This document shows, piece by piece, positions 1-7,582 of a stretch of DNA of 64,000 nt; positions within the stretch are counted from its first letter, which is position 1, and every line of letters starts with the position of its first letter. Where the stretch lies: assembly GCA_002083825.1 (NCBI GenBank), contig DAZV01000059.1:1-64000 (forward strand), in the 5' to 3' direction. A program made the position numbers and the translations under genes. The notes under the pieces are model-generated. The model was not told the origin of the DNA and did not search any database. It was given only the letters and a program-made list of their open reading frames with translations. This DNA comes from Candidatus Sericytochromatia bacterium S15B-MN24 CBMW_12. GTDB lineage: Bacteria > Cyanobacteriota > Sericytochromatia > S15B-MN24 > UBA4093.

Positions 1-20
1 CTAGGAGCCTGTCGAGGATA
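1..20 (+). repeat. Left terminal inverted repeat of the IS element
   Basis: Starts CTAGGAGCCTGTCGAG and mirrors 1605-1624. It coincides with the window edge, so the outside flank is not visible. Confidence 0.88.
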
Positions 21-164
21 AGGTTTTTTCGTCGCACGTGCTATTGGTGGATCGACACCAATGGCACGTGCTGTTAGCGCGTGTCGGGCAGCTTTCTGGC
101 CAAGTACATTGAAAATTGGCCATACGGCCCCGAGAAGGGCCTTTTGGCGGGCGTCAGGAGCCTG

Positions 165-1553
165 CTATGCGGGGCAGGTCGGTGCGCCGGTTGCCCTGAA
201 GAGCTTGAGCAGGTTGTGAGCGAGGCAGATCAGACGCCACTCCGCCCGGGCCTTCGCAAGGCCGCGGAGGAGGATGCACCGGATGCCTCTGGCATCCTTA
301 ATCTGACCGAATACGGGCTCCACGATTGCTTTTCGGAGCTTGTAGATGGCCTTCCCGGCCTCCGTGCCGAGCTTGACTCGCATGGCGATGGCCACCGGTG
401 ACTTTGGCCGCCCCTGCCCGCCCGCCTGGGCCTTGCTCTCTTCGCGCTGGTTCGGGGGGATGTGGAGGTCGATTCCAGCCAGAAGCGGGGCGGTGACGTT
501 GGCTTCGCTGTAGTATCCGGCGTCCGCCGTAACCGTTTTCGGCATCACGCCCAAGTTTTCGGCCACGCGCACGAGCATGGGGATAAGTTGCCGGCTGTCT
601 ACGGCTTGTTGGGTAATGTCGGCGGCCACGATTACCTGGGAGGTGCCATCCACGACGGCTTGGGCGTTGTAGGCTTGCACGAAGCTCTTGGTGGCGCCGT
701 CGAGCATGATGCGGGAGTCCGGATCCGTGAAGTTTCGCTGGGCCTTGGGATCGGGCTTGGCCTCCGCCGGGTTCGGCACCTCGAACGGCCGGCCGACCCG
801 CTTACCGGCCTCGCGCTTGCGCTCGCGCTCTTCATTCTTCGCGCGTGCTTCCTCTGCCGCGCGTTCCGCCTTCTCTCGCGCCTCTTGCTCAAGGGCCGCC
901 TTGGCCTCCTGGATCTTCTTCAGGCGGCTCTCCCTGCGTCTTAGTTCCGCAGGTAACTCGTCGCCGCGCCGATCTTTGCCGTAACGCGCGTCCTCGTCAC
1001 CATCCGTTGTCTCGGCATCTTCGAGCAGGCGCCGCACTTCTTCTTGAAGCTTCTTCTCGCTCTCGACCATGCGGTCGTAGCTCATGGCCTTGTGCTTGCT
1101 GGCGTTGGCCTTGACCTTGGTGCCATCTAACGAGACGTGGCCGAGCTTGACGAGTCCGGCCTTCTGGCACAGGCGCAGCACCTGGGCGAAAAGGTCCGCA
1201 AGCGCCTCCAGATGGCGCCTGCGGAACTCCGCGATGCTGGCGTGGTCCGGGTGCTGGTCTGCCGCCAAGAACCGGAAGGCCACATCATCGAAGGTCGCGC
1301 GCTCGATACGGCGCGACGAGCGGACGCCGACGCAGTAGCCGTATACCAACAGCTTGACCATCATCGACGGATGATAGGGCGACGTCCCACGTGCGTCCTT
1401 CCGGGCGTAATCCGTGTGGATCACGGACAAGTCAAGACTCTCGACCACGTCGCTCACGAAGCGGGCCAGATGGTCCTCCGGCACCCAGTCCTGAAGACTC
1501 GGCGGCAAAAGAAACTGCTGCTGGGGATTGTAAGGCCGGTAAGATTTCGTCAT
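165..1553 (-). CDS. IS1182 family DDE transposase
   Basis: A 462-residue transposase of full family length. The N-terminal domain has the typical opening with PQQQFLLPP. The first catalytic Asp is in SLDGTKVKANAS (D143), the second in TADAGYY, and the catalytic Glu in VEPVFGQIK near the C-terminus. A long charged, helical Glu/Arg/Lys-rich insert sits between the first and second Asp, as is usual in this family. The frame is intact and the element has both inverted ends, so it could still be active. It catalyses cut-and-paste movement of the element by binding the terminal repeats. Confidence 0.93.
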   Translation of the reverse strand: MTKSYRPYNPQQQFLLPPSLQDWVPEDHLARFVSDVVESLDLSVIHTDYARKDARGTSPYHPSMMVKLLVYGYCVGVRSSRRIERATFDDVAFRFLAADQHPDHASIAEFRRRHLEALADLFAQVLRLCQKAGLVKLGHVSLDGTKVKANASKHKAMSYDRMVESEKKLQEEVRRLLEDAETTDGDEDARYGKDRRGDELPAELRRRESRLKKIQEAKAALEQEAREKAERAAEEARAKNEERERKREAGKRVGRPFEVPNPAEAKPDPKAQRNFTDPDSRIMLDGATKSFVQAYNAQAVVDGTSQVIVAADITQQAVDSRQLIPMLVRVAENLGVMPKTVTADAGYYSEANVTAPLLAGIDLHIPPNQREESKAQAGGQGRPKSPVAIAMRVKLGTEAGKAIYKLRKAIVEPVFGQIKDARGIRCILLRGLAKARAEWRLICLAHNLLKLFRATGAPTCPA

Positions 1554-1604
1554 GCCCTAAGCATGCCATTCTTCCGGCCATGGGTCGATCCCCTAAAGCA
1601 AATC

Positions 1605-1624
1605 TATGCTCGACAGGCTCCTAG
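1605..1624 (-). repeat. Right terminal inverted repeat of the IS element
   Basis: The reverse complement of this stretch begins CTAGGAGCCTGTCGAG and matches bases 1-16 at the left end exactly. The outermost four bases are CTAG. Confidence 0.88.
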
Positions 1625-1699
1625 AGCAAAGCTCGTTACGGCGTTCTCTCGCGGCTGAATCAAAAGCCGCCGACACTTACGAAACAGCCGCTGGCGCTA
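1622..1699 (+). repeat. Intergenic repeat copy R1 (about 78 bp)
   Basis: First of three related copies (others at 3103-3161 and 4921-4999). Shared blocks are AGCAAAGCTCGTTACGGCG at one end and ACAGCCGCTGGCGCTA at the other, with an internal GC-rich hairpin (GGCT…AGCC) in the middle. The last three bases are the stop codon of the RNase D gene on the minus strand. The IS right end is fused to its first bases. Confidence 0.85.
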
Positions 1700-2947
1700 A
1701 ACGGGACTCTCCGAAAGGGCCGGCGCCAGCGCGGCGCGCGACGCGACCACCAGGCTGTGGGTCTCGGGATTCCAGGCGACGACCGAGCGACCTTCCAGGA
1801 CGGCCAAGAGGTCGTTCCCGACGAGCGAACCACGCCAGCCGCTGAGTACGGGCAGGTCCTGGCATGGTTCCCCCCGGCGGAAGGCATCGGCGAGCCGCTG
1901 GAGTTCGCCGTTGGTGGCGAGCATGGAGGCTGCCACGCTCTCACGGGCGGCCACCGAGTGGACCACCGCCTGGAGAAGGTCAGTCAGAGCGAGGGTCTGC
2001 TCGTCGGGGACCGGAAGGGGCGCCTCCGGGTTCGGATACTCCGAGCGAGGTAGAGCCAGGGCCTTGGTCACGGCCGCCACGAGCTCGTCGCCCGAACGAT
2101 CGAGATCCCGCGGCTGGATTCCGCGAAGGTTCTTCAACTGGCTCGGATGCTTGGGACGCCGCCGGGCTATTTCGACCAGCAGCTCATCCTTGAGAACCGA
2201 ACCCCGCGGTCGATCGCGCCGTTGGGCCTCGTTTTCCCGCCAGGCCGCGAGCTCGCGCAGCGCTGCGAGTTGCTGTCCGTCGAGTCCGCCGCGTCCTTTG
2301 ACCCGCTGATAGCAGGTTCGCGGGTCGGTCCGCAGCCCCAAGGTCGCCGTGATGCTGTCTTGGAGGACGTTGGTCTCCTGGTAGGCCCAGGCGAGCCGGC
2401 CACGCTGATCGAGATCCGTCAGAAGGCGCTCGTAGACCGCCAGCAGGTACCGCACATCGTCCATCGCGTACGAAAGCTGGGCCGCGGTCAGTGGCCGAAT
2501 CGACCAGTCCGTCATGGCTTCGCCCTTGGCCAGACGGAAGCCCTGAGTGGCCTCGACCAGCGCGCCGTAGCTCTGCTTGGCTCCGAAACCGATGAGGCCG
2601 GCGGCGATCTGGGTGTCGAAGACCGGTTCGATGCGCGCGTCGGTCAAGCCGAGCAGAATCTCGAGGTCCTGATCCGCCGCGTGAAAGATCTTGAGGATTT
2701 TTGGATTGGTGAGAATCTCCGCAAAGGGATCCCCAGCTCGACCGGCAAGCTTCGCGTAATCGATGACGGCGATGAGCCCCTCCGGCGTGGCGACTTGCAC
2801 GAGCTCCAGCTTCGGGGCGAAGGAGCGCTCACGGATGAACTCCGTGTCGATGGCGAGGCGATCGCATTCCCCCAGGATCTCGCAGAGCGCGCGAAGCTCG
2901 GCGGGGGTGTCGACGTAGCGGGTACCTTGGTTGGGGGATTGCGTCAT
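1697..2947 (-). CDS. rnd: Ribonuclease D
   Basis: A 416-residue 3'-5' exoribonuclease of the DEDDy class that trims tRNA and other stable RNA 3' ends. The first exonuclease motif is DTEF (D34, E36). The second region is in the FHAADQDLEILLGL segment and the third in YAMDDVRYLL. An HRDC-like helical domain follows at about residues 210-290, rich in Arg and Leu, and then a further C-terminal domain. Length is slightly above the usual 370-390. It stands alone on the minus strand, and its stop codon overlaps the end of the repeat copy at 1622-1699. Known family chemistry needs two divalent metals held by the acidic residues. Confidence 0.92.
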   Translation of the reverse strand: MTQSPNQGTRYVDTPAELRALCEILGECDRLAIDTEFIRERSFAPKLELVQVATPEGLIAVIDYAKLAGRAGDPFAEILTNPKILKIFHAADQDLEILLGLTDARIEPVFDTQIAAGLIGFGAKQSYGALVEATQGFRLAKGEAMTDWSIRPLTAAQLSYAMDDVRYLLAVYERLLTDLDQRGRLAWAYQETNVLQDSITATLGLRTDPRTCYQRVKGRGGLDGQQLAALRELAAWRENEAQRRDRPRGSVLKDELLVEIARRRPKHPSQLKNLRGIQPRDLDRSGDELVAAVTKALALPRSEYPNPEAPLPVPDEQTLALTDLLQAVVHSVAARESVAASMLATNGELQRLADAFRRGEPCQDLPVLSGWRGSLVGNDLLAVLEGRSVVAWNPETHSLVVASRAALAPALSESPV

Positions 2948-3102
2948 GACCTCTCCTTTGTGATGCTGCTCTCAGCTTACCACGCCGCGTTAGGGCCTAG
3001 AACGCCATGGTATCGGCGGCGATGGGACCTTTGACGGTCCAAGGGTCCCGCTGGCGCGCATGCCCTTGCGCTCGCATCGGGGCCTTCCAAGTTCGAGCAT
3101 CT

Positions 3103-3161
3103 TTAGAGCAAAGCTCGTCACGGCGTTCTCTCGCTGCCTTAATCAACAGCCGCTGGCGCTA
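3103..3161 (+). repeat. Intergenic repeat copy R2 (shortened)
   Basis: Same orientation as R1. It begins TTAGAGCAAAGCTCGT and ends CAACAGCCGCTGGCGCTA. About 20 bases of the central hairpin present in R1 and R3 are missing. It lies in the 216-bp gap between the rnd start and the receptor-tip-like gene. Confidence 0.83.
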
Positions 3162-3307
3162 GGGTGAGGTTCACCAAGATTTACCGGAAAACCGTCAAAG
3201 CCACCCCAAATCTGAGCCAGCGCATAGCTCAAACCTGGAAATGGCGGGTATGCTGGGATGAGGCGGCGCGACGTGCTTTCAATCGTGATGACATGCAGAA
3301 AGAGCCT

Positions 3308-4030
3308 ATGAGCCAGAAGAACCTCTCGAGCCCGGTGAATTCCGTTCAAATCGCAGGGGAAGCCTCGTCCTTCCTGGACATGCTGGAAGTCTACAATGTC
3401 TGCGTCAAGATCGGACGTTGCTCCGAGGAGCTGCTCAACTTCCTGATCGACATGGAGTTGGTGGCCCTCAACGCCGAAATCGCTTCGGCGCATGCGCGTC
3501 AGAATCAGGAGGCCTTCAGCGTTCTGTCGAGCGAGGCCGGAAACGTCGCGAAGCGGATGAGCGAGGCGATCGCCCGCATCACCGGCCGAACCGACGCACT
3601 CTCCCGGAGCTCCCTGAACGGCATCGTTCAAGCGCGCCTCAGTCAGAAGCTTCTCGACGTGCCGGGCGGCCCCGAAACCAAGGCCCAGATCCGTCCCGCG
3701 AGCAGCTTGGCCATCTCCGCCGGAATCCACCGCTCCGAGGAAAGCGTCCGCCAGACCGCGCGCCAGATCGAAGCTGCCCTCGACGAGATCTCGGTGGTCC
3801 TCAACCAGATCCTCCGAGAAAACAAGCGCTTCGAAACCATCGCCACTTACTTCAGCATCGAGGCCAGCCGCGACCCTGAAAGCCAAGCCTACTTCTCCAA
3901 CATCGCGCAGATGCTCCGCAGCATCTGCGCCCAGACTCGGGACTGCATCCAGATCATGGGCGTTCAGACCCACCAACCCAGACTCGCGGACATGATCCAC
4001 CGAGAACCCTTCTCCTGGGACGCCGCCTGA
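3308..4030 (+). CDS. Soluble MCP-signalling-tip-like protein
   Basis: About 240 residues, all predicted helical, with no membrane segment. Near residue 45 (from the chosen start) the segment ELVALNAEIASAHARQNQEAF followed by SVLSSEAGNVAKR aligns with the chemoreceptor hairpin of the MCP at 39715, which reads [21 protein letters not shown]. The alternating ALNA, A.A and FSV positions are kept, but the tip Gly-Glu-x-Gly-Arg-Gly is lost. The frame is open from 3164, but the ATG at 3308 has a better upstream AGAAAGAG; an ATG at 3293 is the alternative. The next gene, 68 bp downstream on the same strand, encodes an ODP-like di-iron protein. In Treponema an ODP is paired with a membrane-free MCP, so a signalling role with that partner is inferred. 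CheA/CheW coupling is uncertain because the tip is altered. Confidence 0.65.
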   Translation: MSQKNLSSPVNSVQIAGEASSFLDMLEVYNVCVKIGRCSEELLNFLIDMELVALNAEIASAHARQNQEAFSVLSSEAGNVAKRMSEAIARITGRTDALSRSSLNGIVQARLSQKLLDVPGGPETKAQIRPASSLAISAGIHRSEESVRQTARQIEAALDEISVVLNQILRENKRFETIATYFSIEASRDPESQAYFSNIAQMLRSICAQTRDCIQIMGVQTHQPRLADMIHREPFSWDAA

Positions 4031-4098
4031 AGACCACTCCATCCCCCTCATGACCCCCATCTCTGCAGGCCCGCGCCCGCTAACCGAAAGGGAAAGCC

Positions 4099-4866
4099 AT
4101 GATCTCCAAGACGATTTTCGACGACGGATCCCACCGCTGGGTCGTCCTGGCTCGCGACCCCGATCGACATGATTCGGTCATCGATACCAACGAATACCTG
4201 ATCATCAGCAACGGGGAGGCAATTCTTCTCGACCCGGGCGGCACCGAAATTTTCCCCGCGGTGCTTCGCAACGTGGCCAAACTGATCGACCTCGATCAGC
4301 TGAAGTGCTTCTTCGCCAGCCACCAGGACCCCGACATCATGTCTTCGCTTCCCTTGTGGATGGGGCTCTGTAGCGAGGCGACCACCACCATGCCCTGGCT
4401 CTGGGAGAGTTTCATCGCTCACTTCGGCGTAGAGTACGTCACGCGCTTCATCCTGCTGCCGGACGAAGGCGGGCCGGTTCCGATCGGCACGCGGGGACGC
4501 GTCCTGACGGCTGTGCCGGCCCATTACTGCCATGCTTCGGGGAACTTCTCGGTCTACGATCCGCATGCCAAGATCCTGTTCAGCGGGGACATCGGGGCAG
4601 CCTTGCTGCCTCCGGAGGCTAACGGCTTCTTCGTGGAGGACTTCGATCGGCATATCCCCTACATGAAGGGCTTCCACCAGCGCTGGATGCCTTCCAACGA
4701 GGCGAAGAACCGCTGGGTCGCCCGGGTTCGCAAGCTGGACGTCCAGATGCTCTGCCCGCAACACGGCGCGATCTTCCAGGGCGAGCAGGTCGTGCGCTTC
4801 CTCGACTGGTTCGAGGCCCTGGACGTCGGGATCGACCGCTCCGAGATAGCCTCGGTCACGGCTTGA
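4099..4866 (+). CDS. ODP-type di-iron metallo-beta-lactamase-fold protein (oxygen sensor candidate)
   Basis: A 255-residue stand-alone domain of the flavodiiron/ODP branch without the flavodoxin part. The metal ligand set is visible: H75, D77 and D79 in SHQDPDI, H145 in HASGNFSVY, D164 in FSGDIG and H222 in PQHG. The H145-D164 spacing of 19 matches oxygen reductases of this fold. The third-position acidic residue is Asp, not Glu, in the first motif. A GGGAAAGCC ribosome site precedes the ATG. Known relatives bind O2 at a di-iron centre and signal to chemotaxis proteins. The adjacent receptor-tip-like gene supports a sensor rather than a reductase role (inference). The two-gene unit is bracketed by inverted repeat copies. 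Confidence 0.82.
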   Translation: MISKTIFDDGSHRWVVLARDPDRHDSVIDTNEYLIISNGEAILLDPGGTEIFPAVLRNVAKLIDLDQLKCFFASHQDPDIMSSLPLWMGLCSEATTTMPWLWESFIAHFGVEYVTRFILLPDEGGPVPIGTRGRVLTAVPAHYCHASGNFSVYDPHAKILFSGDIGAALLPPEANGFFVEDFDRHIPYMKGFHQRWMPSNEAKNRWVARVRKLDVQMLCPQHGAIFQGEQVVRFLDWFEALDVGIDRSEIASVTA

Positions 4867-4873
4867 ACGAGCG

Positions 4874-4902
4874 AGCTGACCGCCTGATTCAGACGGTCAG
4901 CT
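4874..4902 (+). terminator. Hairpin after the ODP gene
   Basis: Nine-base-pair perfect stem (AGCTGACCG with CGGTCAGCT) and an 11-base loop just after the stop codon. There is no U-tract, so termination efficiency is uncertain. Confidence 0.5.
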
Positions 4903-4920
4903 GCAAGCGCAGGACGGGGA

Positions 4921-4999
4921 TAGCGCCAGCGGCTGTTGATTAAGCGCCGGCGGCTTTTTCGTCAGCCGCGAGCGAACGCCGTAACGAGCTTTGCTTTAA
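4921..4999 (-). repeat. Intergenic repeat copy R3 (inverted, about 79 bp)
   Basis: Full-length copy in the opposite orientation to R1 and R2. Read on the minus strand it starts TTAAAGCAAAGCTCGTTACG and ends CAACAGCCGCTGGCGCTA. The central hairpin (GCGGCT…AGCCGC) is intact. It lies between the convergent ODP and tcdA genes. Confidence 0.85.
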
Positions 5000-5017
5000 G
5001 GATACGGCGTCTGAAGC

Positions 5018-5794
5018 TCAGTGGGATTCTTCTGTGGCCAGGCGCTCGGGGTTCCGCTTCGACTCGGGCGGGATGACGTCGCCAAGCAGGTGGCGTATGG
5101 CCTCCGAGGCGGCGAAGAAGCCGAAGACCCCGGGCATGTAGCTGATGGTCCCGTTGATGGTTTTTTGAGCTCCGGCTCCGGGGACGTAAGCCCGGGGAAT
5201 GTGGGGCATGGGGCGCTCCACGGAGAAGACGGCCCGCACGCCCTCCTGGATTCCGCTCCGTCGGGCTATCTTGCGCATGGCCAGAGCCATCGGGCAGGCA
5301 TGGGTCTTGAAGAGGTCGGCGATCGCCACCTTGCCCGGATCGAGCCGCCCGCCCGCTCCCATGCTCGACACCACGAAGATGCCTCGCTCCTGGGCGGCCT
5401 TGATCAAGGCCACCTTGGAGGTCAGGGCGTCGATGCAGTCGATCACCACATCGACGTCGTCCGTCACGATCTCGGCGGCATCGAAGGGTGAAATCCGACG
5501 ACAGAGGAGCGTGAGGTCGACGTCGGGGTTGATGTCCCGCACGCGCTCGGCCATGACGTCGACCTTGGGCCGGCCGATCGTGGAATTCAGGGCGACCACC
5601 TGGCGGTTCGTGTTGGAGGGATCCACCACGTCGAAGTCGATCAGGGTGAGCTTGCCGACGCCGGCGCGGCCCAAGGCCTCGATGCAGGACCCTCCGACGC
5701 CGCCGGCACCGGCGATCAGGACGTGGGCGCGAGCCAGACGATCGAGCCCCTCGTCACCGGTGAGCAGGCGGGTGCGAACCTTGTATCCTTGCAT
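5018..5794 (-). CDS. tcdA: tRNA threonylcarbamoyladenosine dehydratase (ThiF/MoeB/HesA family)
   Basis: A 258-residue E1-like enzyme that uses ATP to cyclise the t6A37 side chain of ANN-decoding tRNAs to ct6A. A Rossmann glycine motif GAGGVGG lies at about residues 30-36, followed by the acidic adenine-binding strand LIDFDVVDPSNTNRQ. The conserved central DVVIDCIDA and MGAGGRLDPGKV segments are present. The C-terminal half with YMPGVFGFFAASEAI is typical of TcdA rather than of MoeB or ThiF, which would carry zinc CxxC pairs. It is the last gene of a folE–tatD–tcdA run, 12 bp after tatD. Confidence 0.88.
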   Translation of the reverse strand: MQGYKVRTRLLTGDEGLDRLARAHVLIAGAGGVGGSCIEALGRAGVGKLTLIDFDVVDPSNTNRQVVALNSTIGRPKVDVMAERVRDINPDVDLTLLCRRISPFDAAEIVTDDVDVVIDCIDALTSKVALIKAAQERGIFVVSSMGAGGRLDPGKVAIADLFKTHACPMALAMRKIARRSGIQEGVRAVFSVERPMPHIPRAYVPGAGAQKTINGTISYMPGVFGFFAASEAIRHLLGDVIPPESKRNPERLATEESH

Positions 5795-5806
5795 GACTTC
5801 CTCTCA

Positions 5807-6550
5807 TCATCGGATTCGGAAAAGCTCCGATCCCTGGGTGTCCGAGGCTGCGAGCACTTCCTCGGGGGAGCTGCCGCGTAGGCGAGCGACAGCGCTCGCG
5901 ATTCCGACAAGCTCGGCGGGTTCGTTGCGCTGCCCGCGGATCCAACTCGGAGAGAGGTCCGGGGCGTCGGTCTCCAGGACGAAGCCATCCGACGGGCACG
6001 CCCCAATTGTCTCATGAAGGCGCTTTGATGTGGCCCACGTCCCGATTCCGCCGATGCCCAGCAGGATTCCGAGATCGAGATAGCGCTTAGCGAGGGGCCA
6101 TGGGCCGGCGAAGGCATGGACGATACCCCGGAGGGGGCGGGTCTTGAGGGCCGCGAGAACCTCGTCGTGGGCGTGGACGACGTGGAGGATCACGGGAAGA
6201 TCGAAGGCGACTGCGAGGTCCAGTTGGCCATGGAAGCGCTGCAGATCGCCGGGGCTGCGGTGCCTGCGGTCGAGGCCGCATTCGCCGACGGCGACGATTC
6301 CGCCGCGTTCGAGCGCGGCGGCCAGTTGGTCCAAGGCGTTGTCGGCATGCAGAAATGCGGGGTGAAGGCCGGCCGCCCGGTAAAGTGTCATGGCGGGGTC
6401 TTCGGGGAGGGGTTTGGCGAGGCTAGCCAGGTCGACGCCGGGAACGACGACATGCGTGATCCCGACCGCCGCCGCTCGTGCGGCGACGGCTGGGAAATCC
6501 GGGGCGAATCGGGGGTCGTCGAGGTGGCAGTGGGAGTCGAGGTGGCCCAA
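5807..6550 (-). CDS. tatD: TatD family metal-dependent hydrolase (DNase)
   Basis: A 247-residue TIM-barrel amidohydrolase. The metal-binding HxH is in DSHCHLDDPRF (H7, H9), the bridging Glu in VGECGLDR, and further ligands in LHVVHAHDE and in ETDAPDLSP near the C-terminus. Family members are 3'-5' exonucleases or deacylases acting in the cytoplasm. Gene spacing is short on both sides (19 bp to folE, 12 bp to tcdA), so it is probably co-transcribed with them. Confidence 0.88.
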   Translation of the reverse strand: MGHLDSHCHLDDPRFAPDFPAVAARAAAVGITHVVVPGVDLASLAKPLPEDPAMTLYRAAGLHPAFLHADNALDQLAAALERGGIVAVGECGLDRRHRSPGDLQRFHGQLDLAVAFDLPVILHVVHAHDEVLAALKTRPLRGIVHAFAGPWPLAKRYLDLGILLGIGGIGTWATSKRLHETIGACPSDGFVLETDAPDLSPSWIRGQRNEPAELVGIASAVARLRGSSPEEVLAASDTQGSELFRIR

Positions 6551-6569
6551 GTCGGTCTCCGGTGGCCGC

Positions 6570-7148
6570 TTAGCGGATGAGCGCGAGGAACTCGTTGCGA
6601 GCCTGAGGGTCGCGCATGGCCCCTTCGTAGGCGGCGGTCACCATGGAGGCCCCGTCCTTCTTGACGCCGCGGCAGGCCATGCAGCCGTGGGACGCTTCGA
6701 TGAGAACGGCTGCTCCACGGGGTTGGAGGTGCTCCATGAGGGCCTGGACGATCTGACGGGTGAAGCGCTCCTGGATCTGGAGGCGTCGTGCGAAGCAGTC
6801 GACGAGTCTTGCCAGCTTGCTCAATCCCACGACCTTGCGGCTGGGAAGGTAAGCGACGTGCGCTTTGCCGTGGAATGCCAGCATGTGGTGCTCGCAGGTG
6901 GAGTGGAAGGGGATATCCTTGAGCAGGACCATCTCCTCGTAGTTTTCGACTTCTTCGAACATGGTCGCGAGGATCTCGCTTGGGTCCTGTCGATAGCCTG
7001 CGAAGATCTCCTCCCAGGCACGGATCACGCGATCCGGAGTATCGACCAGGCCTTCTCGATCCGGATCATCGCCGATGGACTTGAGGATGGTTCGGAGGGC
7101 GAGCTTGACCTCGTCGAGAAGGGGCGGGTCCTGGGTGGAAGTGGCCAT
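6570..7148 (-). CDS. folE: GTP cyclohydrolase I
   Basis: A 192-residue enzyme for GTP to 7,8-dihydroneopterin triphosphate, the first step of folate or biopterin synthesis (also feeding queuosine). The zinc ligands are C85 and H88 in HSTCEHHM and C156 in CMACRG. The 71-residue spacing from C85 to C156 equals that of the E. coli enzyme (C110 to C181). It is the first gene of the folE–tatD–tcdA set. A GGAG ribosome site precedes the ATG, and a small GC-rich hairpin (GGCGCT…AGCGCC, 7166-7180) lies in the leader. Confidence 0.95.
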   Translation of the reverse strand: MATSTQDPPLLDEVKLALRTILKSIGDDPDREGLVDTPDRVIRAWEEIFAGYRQDPSEILATMFEEVENYEEMVLLKDIPFHSTCEHHMLAFHGKAHVAYLPSRKVVGLSKLARLVDCFARRLQIQERFTRQIVQALMEHLQPRGAAVLIEASHGCMACRGVKKDGASMVTAAYEGAMRDPQARNEFLALIR

Positions 7149-7393
7149 TGATATTATTCTCCAAGGCGCTCCTAGCGCCGTTTTTGCGGTGCATGAAACC
7201 CCTGAGGGTCTCTTTCGAACGCTGCGGCGGCACGCATGGGTTGCCTTGCCTCGCGGTTCAAACCAGAATACCGCATGAGACCGCCCCTGTCAGCGTGGCC
7301 CCTCCATCTCATCTTCCGCAAAACCGCCCCCCTTGCTAGGCGCAGCCTAACTGGGCCCGCAGGCCCAATGGGGGGCTACGGGGGGTGAGCGCC

Positions 7394-7433
7394 CGCGGCT
7401 AAAGGCTATGAAACGCGGCTAAAGGCTATGAAC
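7394..7433 (+). repeat. 20-bp tandem duplication
   Basis: CGCGGCTAAAGGCTATGAA occurs at 7394 and again at 7414, head to tail, differing only in the last base of the 20-bp unit. Confidence 0.9.
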
Positions 7434-7543
7434 GGCGCAGCCATGGCATTCCTTAGAAAATAGACCCCGCCCCATGCGCTGCGCAACCAACCCTCGGCGC
7501 GTCTCCCCCCCGACCCGAACTTGCCAGGCAAGCACCAGGGTGA

Positions 7544-7562
7544 TAGTTTAGTATCTAAACTA
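7544..7562. promoter_or_regulatory. MarR operator palindrome
   Basis: Perfect inverted repeat TAGTTTAG-tat-CTAAACTA, 21 bp before the start of the MarR gene. It resembles known MarR-family boxes in size, AT-richness and symmetry. Its position suggests autorepression of the regulator–exporter pair. Confidence 0.8.
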
Positions 7563-7582
7563 TTCACTGCGAGGACCCCTTT

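Larger units (their letters stand above)
1..1624 (-). mobile_element. Complete IS1182-type insertion sequence
   Basis: The element is bounded by inverted ends. The left end starts CTAGGAGCCTGTCGAG at base 1 and the reverse complement of the right end (1605-1624) reads the same 16 bases, with similarity running a few bases further. Both ends finish in the palindrome CTAG. One transposase gene fills the interior on the minus strand. The right end abuts a copy of a local intergenic repeat (1622-1699), so the target was probably a CTAG or TTAG at the edge of that repeat. The left flank lies outside the window, so a target duplication cannot be verified. Confidence 0.9.
7149..7582. other. Divergent intergenic region, folE / marR
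   Basis: A 434-bp region without a convincing gene. It holds the folE leader on the left and, on the right, the operator palindrome in front of the MarR gene. In the middle are a short GGGCCCGCAGGCCC palindrome (about 7353-7367) and a 20-bp tandem duplication. Confidence 0.7.

Noticed and set aside
462..944. Long reading frames on the plus strand across the transposase
   Set aside because: They are antisense to an intact IS1182 transposase and show no family features.
7166..7185. GGCGCT-cct-AGCGCC followed by GTTTTT on the plus strand as a terminator
   Set aside because: No plus-strand gene precedes it. It lies in the folE leader on the other strand, so it is noted there only as a hairpin.
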